From positions 37,845,044-37,909,043 of the forward strand of contig NC_134649.1 of NCBI RefSeq assembly GCF_030463565.1: a stretch of DNA of 64,000 bases. Reading direction: 5' to 3'. A program made the translations under genes and the position numbers. Origin of the DNA: Pelecanus crispus. Lineage: Eukaryota; Chordata; Aves; Pelecaniformes; Pelecanidae. Under the pieces are notes generated by a model. That model had not been told where the DNA came from. It searched no databases and saw only the letters and a list, made by a program, of their open reading frames with translations. Below, one piece after another: positions 1 through 12,679 of this stretch. How positions within the stretch are numbered: position 1 is the stretch's first letter; the number at the start of each line of letters is the position of its first letter.

Positions 1-1420
1 ATACGGAATGAAACTGGAGAAAAGTGCCTGCAGCATCTCTGGCTCTTACACACTGGCTCCAAACAGGATGATGGGCCTAAACTGATGGTGAAACACCCAC
101 ACCCTGCTGTCCTTAGAGAAACAGAGGTGTACAGGCACTGGCCGTCATCTCACAGTGCTGAGGCAGTTTATGCTCTCGCATCTTGGCGGCAGGACTGTTT
201 CTGCTGTGGCTCTGGGTGTCGTGCAGAGTTTGGAGCACCCTCCTCTGAAATTGCTGTGACGGCCATGCCAATCCCCAAAGAGGCGGCATCGAATCTGGAG
301 CCTGTGAAGCCATTGCCAGCAAAATAAATATTCGGGAATATTTTTAGCCTGCTCTTGTTCAGAGAGAATTTCTTTGTGTCCTTCTGAGGAGCTCGCTGGA
401 TCTTTCATCGGTTTGTTTTTCTCATTAGCCGGCATAAGCTTTGTTCTTATTTAATAAAGATTAGGATCTGCTGCCTCCAGCCCTCTCTTTTTGCTCCTCC
501 GTCAGGCCCGTGGGGGCTCAGACTGCAGCGACATGTTTGATGTCGGGCTGCGGAAGTTGAAATGCAGGACAGAAGCTGGCTGGGGTCTTGTGTTTGCTTC
601 CCCAGAAAAGCCCTGTCCCACATTGCTTCACCCCAGCACCACCGTCCTCTGTGGAGAGCTGCCCTGCGGGGAAAGAGGGGAAGGGGATGGGACAGAGCAA
701 TTGGAAACCACTGCCTGGATTGTCCAGAGGTTTCCAGGCTCAGCTGTCTTGAAGCATTGCAAAGGTCTTGGTCTGAGTCTTCAACAGACAGTATGGGGGA
801 AAAACGGGATGGCTGATACAGGCCAGCATAGCCCATGCATGAGCCCAATAAAACAGGAGACATGCCATAAACGAGGGAACAGCTTCTTCCAACTTTGGAG
901 GTCAGAGAGATATAACAGATCTCCTGTCCCATTATATATCATTGGATTCTGCTAGTTAGCCAAAACCCACAATAACTGCTTTTCTTTCTTCAGCTGAGTC
1001 ATTCCTCAGAAAGGAATGGGTTTAAAACAACAACAGGTATGAACCAGAACAAATTTTATAAACTCCTAGAAGAAGGCAGTGGGATCTTCTGAGCTTTGAA
1101 AGCCTGATCTCTGCTGACAGCCCTCACCACTGCATGCTGCTCTGGTAGGAGCACCACCGCATCCAGCCGGGACGGAGACAGCTGCGTGCCAGCATGGCCG
1201 GCTGCAGAGTGCTGTGGGGCAGGACCTGGTGCCACATCCCTGGGGTGGGGACAGTGAGGGGCCAAGGGAGGCTGAGTTGTGCCTGTGATGAAGGCAGGAC
1301 CTGTGTCCCAACTCAAGCTCCCGTGTGTCGCCTCTCACTTATTCTCTCCACTGCCAACTGCATGAACCAGTTGGTTTAGCCATCCCTGGAGCACGAGTGC
1401 ATTTACCTTTTAAGAAACGC
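1..1420. other. Non-coding, no feature recognised
   Basis: Open frames (up to 161 codons) overlap on both strands and lack any domain signature. No repeat was identified. Confidence 0.6.
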
Positions 1421-1660
1421 TGTGGTTATTTACTTGTGGTAACATATATAATTAGGTCTATACAGATAGAGTGCTATTAATGTCGCTGTTTGTTAATGCA
1501 CTTCTTCCTCAGAGATTTCATTTTTGTTTATTTAAAGAAAATATCTTTAAACACTCACACTTGGTAAGAAGGTTCCCATTTCTAGCAGGAGAGCCTATTT
1601 TGCATATGCATAACTTCGAAGGGGATGAATAACTTCATGGCCAATAACATTTATAGCTTT
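1421..1660. promoter_or_regulatory. Candidate conserved non-coding element
   Basis: A/T-rich, repeat-free sequence with TATAATTAGG, GCTATTAATG, TTTGTTTATTTAAAG (forkhead-like TGTTTA) and TTTGCATATGCATAA (overlapping POU/octamer-like sites at about 1600-1613). It contrasts with the G/C-richer flanks. Motif content only. Confidence 0.3.
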
Positions 1661-3380
1661 GCCTTGTGCAGGGAGATAAGGGCAGAGGAACGCAGGGCTC
1701 CGGGGCAGGAGCTGTTTGCTGAGAGGGGCCGGGAAGGAATCCAGTCCCCACCCTGCCAGAACCTTACCTGCGCCCAGGTGCACGCTGGCCATGGTGCATA
1801 TCCCCGCCAGCCGAGGACCAGCCTCTGCGTAAGGCTGGATACCAAACCTCCTAGCTCACTCCGGCATAGCTGGAAGGGGAGGAGAAAGGGGGAACAGGAG
1901 AGGAACAGCAGGGAAGGCAAATATTAGAAATACTTTTTGAACAGTCACAGTTGTAAATGAACTCACCCTTACTATGTTTGTGTCACTTGTGTTTGCTGCC
2001 TGGGACTCTGTGAGAGCACAAGTTTTCCTGGCATGGCTGCGCTTGGAAAATCAGCTTCCAATCCATATATGATAGTATTCATGGAAACCACAATTCTAAT
2101 TTACATGCACTGATTTCCCTGCCAGAAACTGTGTTGCTGTCCAACGTGGGGATAAAAATGCCACTCTGTCACTTCCCTGCCCAATCATGACCAACTGATG
2201 CACTTCAAAACTCAAATATTTTCCAGGGAATGTTTGCAACCCACAGTTTAAAAAAAGAAAATCTTCCCCAAATTCATGTGGTGGCTCAGCATCATGACTG
2301 TTTCCTTATAGGTATTTCCCAAGCCAGATATTTACCCCCACAAAGAAAAACCAAACAAACCCATGAGAACTAAAGCTTTCAGATGCACAATTTCTTAAAT
2401 AGTCTTCATTCAAAAATTCTCCCTTGTTTTCTCAAGTGCTTTACACCATGCTATGGAGATGTACTCACAGCTCACCAATGCACAGGGAGGCATCTGGCCC
2501 TTTTAAACCCCTTCTGCCCTGGCCAAAACTAGGGAGAGGTTCTCCTTCCTCTCCACATGCTGAGCTCAGCCCAGGGATCTGCTTCCTCCACTCCAGCCAC
2601 TGCCATGCCTGGTGCAATGGAGCAAAGGTTGGGGAGGTGGAGAGAGAGAGCCCTTAATAAAGATAAAATCTATTTCTAATGTCTATAAAAACCAAACCCA
2701 AATTCCCAGTTACTTCAACGTGAGCTGTGGAGATGGGGTAATGGAGAATGGAGTTATTTATTAATAGAAGGGCATTTCAATAGAGATCGGAGGAGATGAT
2801 ATGGACCAAATGGAGGCATTTACAGAAATAATGTTCAGGAGGTTTTACCCAGCTTGGCCAGGTGCCTCAACAGTGTGTCCTGGGGATGGTTGTCTCCCAT
2901 TCCCCCAAAAGGGTGTTTTTGGGGAGCTGCATGCTCACAGAGCCCTGCCATCACTCAACCCATTTCCCCCAGACCTGGCTCTCATTTCTACCTGGAAGTG
3001 GAGCCAGAAGAACAAGTGCAGAGAGGGGATATTTGTCTGGGGATCCTGTTCTTGCTGGATTTTTTGGGAAGAGGTGTGATGCTGATATACCCCCCCTCCC
3101 CCAGTTCAGACCCTCCTGCCCCGCACCCAGCCCAGGGCAGGGGGGAGCCACAGCCCCTTCCAGCACGCTCCCTGCCTTCACTCCCTGGCCATGCTTTTAA
3201 ACCTCTGAGGCCAGAAGACTCAAAAATTGCACAAGACCCCACTCCGATTCCTACCACTGCCTCCCGCAAAATGCAAAATTCGCCTCCCTAAATTCCTCGC
3301 CGACTCGTTTTCAACAAACACCTCTGCCCTTGCTTGGCAAGCAAACAGTGCCGAAATTCCCACCTGCCTCTCCCTTGCAG
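1661..3380. other. Non-coding, no feature recognised
   Basis: G/C-moderate sequence with C-runs near 3090-3130 and no recognisable exon, repeat or RNA gene. Frames of up to 145 codons in overlapping phases look like chance. Confidence 0.55.
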
Positions 3381-3429
3381 CCCCTTCTGGAGGGACTCAT
3401 TAGCCATGCAAATCAAAAATGTTCTGAGA

Positions 3430-3770
3430 GCCCGACGGCCGATTCCCCCCCTGCACCGGCAAGGAATGACAATTCACGGGGGTCTTCAGGGAGCCGGGAC
3501 AGAGGGAGGGAGGAGCGCGGCGCGGCGTGGCTGCGTGTGGCAATCAAGCTTTCCCACCGCCACCTGTCCCCGGGGAGCATCCCTGCTCCTGTTGTGGAGA
3601 GGCAGCGGCGTCTCTCCCTCCACCTTGTTAATCCCCTTTCGCTGTGCTCCCGCGCTTGGCTCCCCACCCCGACCCCCCGGGAGCCCTGGGAAAGCAGCGC
3701 CTGGTCCTTGCTGCCCCTTCTCCCCTCTGCCTCGCTGCAAAGTGGCGCGGGGAGGGAGGAGTAGGGGAAA
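3430..3770. promoter_or_regulatory. CpG-island-like block
   Basis: The block is G+C-rich with clustered CpGs, densest at 3510-3560 (GCGCGGCGCGGCGTGG) and 3600-3690. CpG is scarce in most of the surrounding sequence. It follows a POU octamer ATGCAAAT at 3406-3413 and precedes an A/T-rich motif block, so it may be an unannotated promoter or a CpG-rich enhancer. No convincing first exon or protein frame was found. Confidence 0.45.
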
Positions 3771-3925
3771 CGTGCATTTCCTTAATTGATTTTGGTGAAA
3801 AAGGCAGGCAGCCACCGCACTGTCAAATTAATTAGTTCCAGAGCTATTTGCAGTTATGAACCACATAAGATTAGTGGTCATTGCGTTTTGGTGCTAGGGA
3901 GCGGCGGGTGGAAGAAGGTTTTATA
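3771..3925. promoter_or_regulatory. Candidate conserved non-coding element (A/T-rich, homeodomain sites)
   Basis: The block contains CTTAATTGATTTTGG and TCAAATTAATTAG (TAATTA core at 3828-3833), then AACCACATAAG, a RUNX-like AACCACA site. It sits directly against the CpG block. Its texture resembles vertebrate developmental enhancers, but conservation is not shown. Confidence 0.35.
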
Positions 3926-4380
3926 AGCTTATTTTGCTCTTGAAGCCTTTCTTAAAAACACAGAAAAAAATAAAGGAGAAAAGGCCCCCGGCTGCCAGTG
4001 CTGCCCCCAGGACTGGCTCCTATGCCTGTAGCAGGCACAGGGGACAGGGGCAAAATGGCCATTTTGGCCCATGTGGCATCATCTGCCCTACACTGAACAA
4101 AGCTGTGGCTCTGGCCAGGATCTGTCCTCCTGGCAAGGGCTGGCGAGGTCCTCAGGGTCATCCTGCTGCCAACCCCACCGAAGCGTGGCAGCAACACCAG
4201 CTCCCGCATCCCTGCCGAGGTGTGAAGCCGGGAGGCCAGACACGCTGGGTATCACCTCTGGAGATGCTTGGCCCCTTTTGTCCCCTCTTGCCCTCTCTCC
4301 TCAGAGAGGCAAAGCGGGCTCAAGGCTGGAGGAGAGAGGCTTTGAAAGCCCCGGGTGTGGCTCACGGGGCTCAGATCCCC

Positions 4381-4680
4381 GATTAGATGGGAACGCCTGC
4401 TGCAACCTGATAACACGGCAGCATCTGACGGAGAGGCTCCGGCAGCGCTCCCCGAGTCGAGCAGCGCCTATTGTTTCAGGAGATATTACCCCGCACACAT
4501 GCTTACATCTGGATATCGATAAGCGTGCCTGTTTATGCATAAACACAGTGCAACATGCAGCCACATACCTCTGCATTCCTCCTCCCCTCCCTCCTCCTCC
4601 CTCCCCACACTCCCCTTATTCCTTTATCTCCTTTTTATCTACTCTTGCCTGTTAAACGTTATCTCTGCTCCTCATTCAGA
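4381..4680. promoter_or_regulatory. Candidate GATA/E-box enhancer cluster
   Basis: GATAA motifs lie at 4409-4413, 4518-4522, 4624-4628(-), 4635-4639(-) and 4659-4663(-). Two CATCTG E-boxes lie at 4422-4427 and 4506-4511, the second 6 bp before a GATAAG. Five GATAA in about 255 bp is roughly ten times random expectation for either strand. A GATA/TAL1-type composite is inferred; spacing differs somewhat from the classical composite. Confidence 0.4.
4576..4625 (+). repeat. Polypyrimidine (CTCC)n-like tract
   Basis: A nearly pure C/T stretch with irregular CCTCC units lies within the GATA cluster. Confidence 0.7.
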
Positions 4681-7600
4681 GCCGAGTCCCGGGAAAGGGC
4701 AGTTATGGTGGGTCAGACAAATGGGGTGCTGAGGAATGGCAAACATTTTGGGTGAATTTGCAAAGTTTTTTAGGGTCTGGGTGGAGGCAAGGAAGGGAAG
4801 ACGCTCTCATCAGACTAAAACACTGCCTAATAGACTTCAGCCAGGATAGGAAAATGCAGCATGGTTTCGCCAATATATGCAGTGTGTTCCTGACTCTGCT
4901 CAGGCAGGACCACCGCCTCCAGGCACGCACCCCGAGCCTTGTCTGCCCAGTCATGCATGCAAGCAGAGTGCTGTAACCCTGCACACCCAGTCCTACAGTC
5001 GCACACGCTCTTGTGGCATCAATGCCATATTTACTGCAAGTCACAGCGAACAGAAAAACAGCAGGAGTGCAGTTTTTACAGTGATTAAAAATAATTTTAA
5101 AAAAATATAACCTCCTCCTTCCCTGTTGTTCATTTAGTAAAATAGGGTCTGCAAAACAAGCAAACGCCAGCTGTACCCCACACAACACTCAGCATATACG
5201 CTGCCCCAAGGCACAGGTGCCGCGCAGCCGCCTACGAACCGAAATGCTGCCGAAACTGGCTTTCCCAGGCTTGGACTCTGGGAGAGGGGAAACCTCAAGC
5301 AATGCTGCCCAGGAGGCCCTGACCCACTTTCTCCAGAGAAACGTGCCAGGAGTGTGACGACTTGGCTTTGCTGAGAGAGGCCGGCATGCGTTTTTGCAAG
5401 CACTGCCGCTGGCCCCCGTGCTGGACCCTGAAAGCAAACCCCGGCACCCAAAGGAGCGCTCAGCGCTGACTCACGCATGCCATTGCAGTCGGGGCCTGTG
5501 CACGGGGCCGCAGGGTGCTGCTTTCTGAAAAGCAGGCTGGGGCTTATGCTGAGCCAGCCAAAGCACAACCTGCCCCGAGCACTGACCCCTGGGCCCTTGC
5601 GCAAGGATGGGGAGCCACGAGGTCTGTGGCAACCACCCGCCGAGCCCATCCCCTCCACACTTACTGCGTGCTGAGTGCTTGGTCCACTTGACTGGAGACA
5701 AAGGCATCCCATGGCATCTTCTGGTGGTCCCCCAGGATTTGTCCCCAGGTCTCCTTGCTCAGACAGTGGTCATAAGCTCTGCTCCCAGCAGGATGGCAGG
5801 TTGGCACTGGATGCTGCATCCCCATCTTGGCTTCAGTTAGGGCTCCCAGACCAAAAGCTACGTCCTTGGCACAGGCTGGAGCAATCCTTGAAGCAGGCTG
5901 GTTTCCAGCTCCCCATCTTTCTAGGAAAAGGGGAAAAAGCATATAATGCCAAAGGTGCTTACACTTAAGCAATTTATTTAAGGAACTTTGGAACTTTGTC
6001 CTGATCAAACCTAGTAAGAGCCATGACCCAGCTGTAGAAACCTTATTGCAACTCACCCCAGAAACAGCCCAGCACATTAACCACTCCTCTGAAAAGCTCT
6101 CCTCAGCCCTCTGCTCACAGGGTCACCCAACTCCAGGGTGGGGGACACAAATTGGATAAGTGGAAAACTGGGGGAGGGACCTGTGCATTGGTTGAAATCT
6201 TCATCATTTCCACTCTGGTAGTCTCCACCACAGCTCAGAGGCAATGCTGCTTCGACTGACTCCGTATGTGTGACCAGTTCACCCAGGCAGTTCATGCTGC
6301 CCACACACAAGAACATGGGTAATGCCATAGAGCTCCTTTGCAAGCACCAAGCAAAACCACTTGGACCTCAGGTAAATGGAAATGGTGCTCCAGCTAGTGG
6401 GGACTGTTCCTTCTCCCAGGGGATGCAACATCATCTTCAAGACCTCCACTTGCTCCCTCATTGCAGTCAGATAGGGGTAAATGCTACTCCAGCACTACCA
6501 CTGGTTTCTGGGCTGAAGTACTGGCAGAGCATCCATGTCTGTACATAAGCAGCAAAACCACAGTGTGCACAGAAAGGATGGCATCCCTGGTCAGTGTGTA
6601 TGTGGGTTTCCAAGCATGTGTGCACACACAAGCACCATCTCAGGAGCCAGGGCAGGGCAGAAGAGCTCTTTGGAGAGCGTGGGTTTGAGCAATGGGAGCA
6701 AGGGCAACTCATGAGCCCAAGGCAGCATGGCTGCACCGCTCACAAATTCTCTGGAATGGGGCTGTGTACTGAATTTATGAGCTCTTAAGTCATCACGTTT
6801 GCAATTTATATTCTTCAGTCTTTTAATCTCAGCAATAAAATAGGACTAAACCTTTGCCGAGGCAGTGTGGAAATTTCCCTGTTCCCGGCAGCCCCATGTA
6901 CGAGGTGCCCATAGGCAGGGCCAGAATATGCTTCCTGATGGCTTCAATGTGGGGTCTCTTCTCCAGTTCCCTGTTCCCAGTAAAGTCACCAGTAACCAAT
7001 CAGTCCCCCGCCTGCTGCCTTGATTGCTCAGACCCCCTTCTTGGACGTAGGTGCAACACACTGGCAAATACTGGGGGAAAACACTTACAGCAGTCCCCTA
7101 CAATCTCTCCTACCTTCTAGAGAAAGGGGTTGCTTCTTTTAATCAGGGGGCTTCAGGTGCACATGACCAGGACCCTCACCTAAGTTTTGTACCACTTGGG
7201 ATGCCCCCATCCCTTGCAAACCAGCCCCACTGGTGTGTTTTTACCCACCTAGAGTTGCTTTACTGCAGAGGTCCACATCAGCAGAACCATCTCCAGAAGG
7301 TTTCCTGCTGGACCAGTGGCTCTCAACAGGAACTGGTCTCCAAAGTGGGCACCTCCTTTGCAAACTGAGACCTAAAATTGAGACGGAATTGGCACTGATA
7401 AACCTACTAACAGAGGCAGGCCCTCCCCACTTGGATGAACCCCATACTTTCAGAACAGGGTGGCATCATTTCTGCAGAATGCTTGAGTGGCCTCAAATAA
7501 CACACTGAACTGTCAGGCACAAACCCAAGCGATGGCGTGAGCCAGCACTGAAATAATGAGAAGCTGATCTACAGCTTTTCCCCTCTGGTTTATTAAATGA

Positions 7601-9270
7601 ATGCTCCACATACCACTTCCCACTGACTGGAGACAGAGAGAAAATCCCAGGACAGTAACTCATCATCCTTTCTTCCCCTGAGAAGATTCAAGGCTGTGGC
7701 TATGTATGGATGTTGTGAAGTGATAAAGTTGCTGCGGCTTCGCGAGTTACCACGCATCAGCTGAGCTGTGCCGTCTGACCGCGCGCGCTTGCAGCTCCCT
7801 GCAACTGGGTGGTAAAACATGTTTGCTCACGATGGGGCTGGAGCAGGTACACCGTCGGCGGGCTCCAGATAAGCATGCTCTGCTGATAAGCAGTGCCTCA
7901 TTAAGCCCCAGGACTCAACGGCTTGCAATGCAATCCTTGGCCCAGAAGTCCCTCCTCTTTTCATGTTGTAGCCCTCAGTCATGGAACTGGCAACGGGAAA
8001 TTGCTCTGGGAAAGCGGTCAATATTGAATTAATTCCTGTGCATAGCACGGAGAGGAAGGAGGGTCAGGGACCATGCCAAAGAGGAGAAATAGTAGAAGGA
8101 CTGGCTAACCATGTTGCTGAGTACAACCTCAGCGTAGCCATGCCTGGATGAGGATAGTGCAGATGACATGTGGAGATGACCCAGGCAATGAAACCAAAAA
8201 TGCTCTGAATTCTGCTGGGGTCAGAGTCCATGAACACATGTTACAGCACTGTTTGGGTTTTCCAAGACTGGAGCAAGGCCTTGCCCTGAGCATGGGGCAT
8301 GATCTAAAATAAAAAAAAAAACATGTCAGGCCCCACCCCTTGACTCCACTAAGCAGGACCAGGCCTCCCCTTTGGCTTCATACCTCAAAAAAGAGTGGTT
8401 TTGTGAGGTTCCTGCCATTTGCTACCACCCAGAAGCTGGGCGTCTTCTTGCCTGAACCTTGGTTTATTCTCAAGCCCCAACCTGAGGCTCAGAAAATCCT
8501 GATACAGACCCAGCTCTCTGGATCCTCCTTCAGCTCTGTCTCCAGCCTCTGGGGGTCCCTCCCAGCCAGCACTCCCCAGAGCCACCCCATCTCCCATCCC
8601 ACAGCCAACCTCTGTGCTGAGCCTGACACACAAGATCAATGCACGGGACACACTGACCCTGCCTCCTGCCCACGGAGGTGGGAATCGATGTCATTTAAGC
8701 CTTTTCTGCTCAACATTCACAGCTGCAAAAACAGCAAGCAAACTCCTGACCTCCCAAAACTAAACACCAGGAACCTACCTCCTTTCTCCTCTGGTCCACC
8801 CTGACGCTCTCGGGATGGCAGCTACACCAGTTCAGGACAGGTTCTCCTTGTGAAGACATTGCCCTTATATTTCAAGAGGCGAGGAGGCATTCTTTGGGGC
8901 AAATTTTCTATTTATTTTTCAGTCGTCTTCTGCAGTCAGGCAGGTCCTTCTGGTCCCCCTCAGCAGGAGGTCAGCCTAATGCACCCAATACACCCATTCC
9001 CTGGCTGTGCTCCCCAGGAACATGGCTTGAGCAGCAAGCACAGCATCCCTTCTGACCGGGCTGCCCTGGGGGGAGCCATCTGATGACAGTTTGACTGGTG
9101 GAGCGAAGTGTGACTTGTGTTTGTTTGGATAGTCAAAGGACTTGGAACAAATGTCTCCAACTCATGTTGGTTTAGATAAAAGGACCCCGGCCTTGTCACA
9201 GGATCAACATGGCCGGTGAGAAACCACTCGTGTAGACTTCCTCTGCCCTCAGACCCTTTTAAAACAGAAG
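4681..9270. other. Non-coding, no strong feature
   Basis: No domain-bearing frame and no clear repeat. A small CpG cluster lies at about 7735-7870 (CGCGAG, CCGCGCGCGC, CGTCGGCGGG), too short to call an island. A poly-A run lies at 8311-8321. Confidence 0.5.
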
Positions 9271-9274
9271 AAAC

Positions 9275-9294
9275 AATAAATAAATAAATAAAAT
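9275..9294. repeat. (AAAT)n simple repeat at the CR1 3' end
   Basis: About five AAAT units directly abut the 3' end of the CR1 fragment, where CR1 elements normally carry a short octamer-type tail. Either the tail decayed or a microsatellite grew from it. Confidence 0.85.
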
Positions 9295-9295
9295 A

Positions 9296-9503
9296 ATTTA
9301 GGTTGGAAAAGACCTTTAAGATCATCAAGTCCAACTGTAAACCTAACATTGCCAAGTCCACCACTAAACCATATCCCTAAGTGCCAAATCTGCATCTTTT
9401 AAATACCTCCAGGGATGGTGATTCAACCACTTCCCTGGGCAGACTGTTCCAATGCTTGACAACCCTTTCAGTGAAGAAATTTTTCCAAATATCCAATATA
9501 ATA
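9296..9503 (-). mobile_element. CR1 LINE, 5'-truncated 3'-end fragment
   Basis: Read on the minus strand, this is the bird CR1 3' terminal region. It runs from a block ending in TTCTTCACTGAAAGGGTTGTC through TTCCAATGCTTGACAACC-type and GGGAAGTGGTTGA-type segments to CTTAAAGGTCTTTTCCAACC. Only about 210 bp of the element is present, the usual fate of CR1 insertions. The plus strand flanks are simple repeats: an (AAAT)n run at 9275-9294 on the 3'-end side and an (ATA)n run at 9497-9512 on the 5' side. It is the best-preserved repeat in the window and the main evidence for an avian source. Confidence 0.93.
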
Positions 9504-9512
9504 ATAATAATA
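9497..9512. repeat. (ATA)n simple repeat at the CR1 5' truncation point
   Basis: Four to five ATA/ATAA units lie at the junction where homology to CR1 stops. Confidence 0.8.
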
Positions 9513-9904
9513 GAAGAAGAAAGTTTTCACAACTCAGAGATGCTCACTCCTTTCTGGGCCAGGGCGCATTGGGGTGCTAGGAGCAAGGTTGAGGACCGGG
9601 GCTGCAAGTTGGGGGGGGTCACCTGTGGTCTGGGTGACCAAAAGCTTTTGGCATTTTGCTGCTTGGTGCTTTGTGTTTTGCTTCCCATCCTGACCTGGCT
9701 GACAACCCCTGTCCTTGCAGACCCGATGCCTGGCTGGGAGGGAAGAGCAGGCTGGACACCGCAGTGCCTGGAGCAGGGGACTGGCGGTGGGGACAGGGAC
9801 TGCTGCATCCACATCCATCTGGCATACTGAAGCAGCGAATGAAAGAAAAGGAAGGAGGGGGTGGGTAGAAGAGAAAATCCCAAAGATCCTCGGATAATAA
9901 GCAC

Positions 9905-10400
9905 CATTAAGGTTAGTCTGTCTCATGATTGTTTCTTATTAAAAAGAGACTGTACTTTATCTGTGCAGGATATGCTGTTTGGATGAGGGAATTAGCAGAG
10001 TGACTGCCTCCATATCATCTAATTAGCAAAAATGTTGATAAGCAGATACAATCACATATGATTAGGATCCTTTTAAAAAGCCACTCCATTAATTAAATAG
10101 ACAGAAAGGCCGCCTCCAGCCCTCGCGTGCCACTGATTAGAATACAAATATTTACACTAATCTCACCTCCATCAGCCATGGGACACTTTTGAGTATTTTT
10201 AGTGACATCAGATTACTATTGATTTTCATCCCCAATGTCAGACCATTTTGTTAGTATCTGAAAGTGCTGCCTTCAGTTTCGGATGCTTTAAATCATGTTA
10301 AGGGTTTATCTTAATGACGCTGCTGATAACCACTGTTCAGGTCACTCGTACTTTCTCTTCAAAGAACACAGTCTGGGCTGTTTTTTATTGTTTGTACTTG
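9905..10400. promoter_or_regulatory. Candidate conserved non-coding element with GATA and homeodomain sites
   Basis: A repeat-free A/T-rich block. GATAA cores lie at 9957-9961(-), 10037-10041, 10306-10310(-) and 10325-10329. TAATTA-type sites include TCTAATTAGC near 10020 and CATTAATTAAAT near 10090. It lies about 3 kb upstream of DNAJB8. Enhancer function is inferred from motif density. Confidence 0.35.
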
Positions 10401-12679
10401 AGATTTAAGATACGAAAAACATTTCTCATTTCAAAGCCTTGGTTTCTAGGGATGGGTCTGCCAGGCTAGTTTGGGTCTAGTTACTCGATGTGTGTATGTC
10501 TCTCTCATTTCCCTTTCTCTCTGCCTCTCCTCAGCCCTTTCTTTATTCCTTGCAAACCCTTTTGGCTCACAGCAGTGGCTTCTCTTGAATGGCTGCTAAT
10601 CTCTGACGCCTGCTGCAGGCAGCAGACAGACAGGCAGTGAGCATCCCCCGTTCAGGGATGACAGGAGAAAAACACTCCCTACTTTTCAGATGGGTAGGAT
10701 GCACTAAATCCAAGACAGATAATCCAGTGCGCCAGCCAGTCTGAGATGGGCTCTCATCATCAAAAGCAAGTACAGGAGGAGACACTTTGCAAAGAGACAG
10801 CACAAGGCAGAGTCACCTCCTTCCTGTTGCACACAGCCCCACTCCGTGCAGTAGATAACTGGTCTGGGTCCCTCCAACAGGCTTTTCTGATGTCCCATTT
10901 TCCCTTCCATGTAACAGAGAGTAGGAACAGCAATTGCTCTTGAAATTTCTGCCAAGCATCTGCAAATGGACCACGCTGGCAGTGGCTAAGAGCTGTTGGC
11001 ACCTTTCAGTGGCTTGTGGGTGGTAAGCTTGAATCACACTCAAGTCCAATGGACAACCATAAAAAAGCACTAGCCCAAATAAACGAGTCCCCTTGGTGAA
11101 GATTTCTAGCAAAGCATCACAGTGTGAGCAAGCCATGAAGCCTTGGCTCTCCCCTCAGTGTGGAAGAATGCTTTGGGATGCTTTGGGAATGCAAAGAGCC
11201 CTCCAAGTTCAAACAGGCAGCAGCAGCTTGCTCCTGTGCCCAGATTAACTTTTGCCATTGCTACAGTACAAACAACATCCAGCAGAAAAATCATACACAT
11301 GGCACAACCACCCTGTAGTTAAGAAGACCTCCTCTGTGCAAAAGGAGGCAAAAGCCAAGATCTCCCCAATGACATGAGCCCATGGGACCATGAGCTCTTT
11401 CGTTGCTTTGCACTTCCTTCAGCTCCAGCCTCCAGACCAGCACTGCGCTGCCTTACGGCAACTTCTACCACCAGAATATGACAGGTACCTCCATACTACT
11501 GACCCATCACTGACTGGTGGCAAAACCAGCAAAACAAAGCCCTTCCCCAACACACGTCAGCTCAATCACCTTGCTTCCTTCCTCTGTCATGTTGCTTTCT
11601 ACAGTCTGACATGGCTGCCCCTTGGCTTCATGGCCCCACATGTGCAATGTATGTTATGACAGCAGCCAGCTCATATGCTGCACATATGCTCTTTGGTCTG
11701 TCCGGCTCTTGACTCCTTCCCAAAGTGTTGGGTAATGGAAACGAGGGCAGTGACCTGCAATACATGCTGCCATTAGTAGGTGTTTACAACACTGTGTTAC
11801 AGACAGATGAGTTCTCATTATTGGCACTTCCTTGGAGACCTCCTTCATGCAGTGATTCCCTGTGAAGATATTGCATTTCCCACAGGAATGGCAAATCCAG
11901 GGAACAGAAACAGATGCAGGATAACCCCAGACTGGATCAAAGTTCAGCTCCTCAGGCTGAACTTGTCTGTGTCAAGTTCATGGGGCATCCGTTGCACATG
12001 CATATACCTTAGGAGAGAGATCCAAAAAAGCATGTAGAAAAGAGGCTAAGATTGTTAATGAGCTTCATTCTGGGCATTTATTTTAGTAACAACATGAGAG
12101 CTAAGCTCTTCTGGAAGTGTTAGGTTTGTCTATAAATTCAGAAGAGATCATGATGGTGATTTTTAAGAAAAGACCCCACTCTGGGTTTAAAAATGGCCAC
12201 ATAAGGAGGTTCCAATGATTCATTACCTTCATAATGAAGGATGTGCAATGTGTTTTGAGTTTCAATTTGCCTAATGCCACCTTCCAACTGCTTTGGCCAG
12301 GAGCCTGAAGATCCCTGTGCCATTGAATTTCTGGTCCCATGCAGGTTCTCACAGACTATGATGAAGCTGGCATTGAACTTCTTAATACCAAGACACTTTC
12401 CCTGAGTATCTCACTCCAGAGCATGTTTTCCAAACCCTTAATCACATTTTATGGCTCTTCCAAGAGCCTTCTCCAATTTATCAACACTATTCCCAAACCA
12501 TGGGTAGCCAAACTGCAAACAGCTTTCCCATAGCTGCTGCCATCGGGTAATATGCCCCATAATATGAGCTCAGTACACCACACTTCCCTGGACAGCACAC
12601 AAAACCACACCGAGTATCTGAGAATCCTGCCTTTGGGCAGGTACAGGCAAAAAATATTCTGACAAAGTCGTACATCACT
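10401..12679. other. Non-coding upstream flank of DNAJB8
   Basis: No exon or repeat recognised. A small tandem duplication (TGCTTTGGGA twice) lies near 11170-11190. Non-coding 5' exons of DNAJB8 could lie here but cannot be told from sequence alone. Confidence 0.5.

Noticed and set aside
4071-4655. 194-codon plus-strand open frame
   Set aside because: Overlapped by frames on both strands, with low-complexity proline/serine from a C/T-rich tract and no domain. It covers a GATA-site cluster.
5134-5712. 192-codon minus-strand open frame
   Set aside because: Composition-driven frame with no signature; other frames are equally open in the same place.
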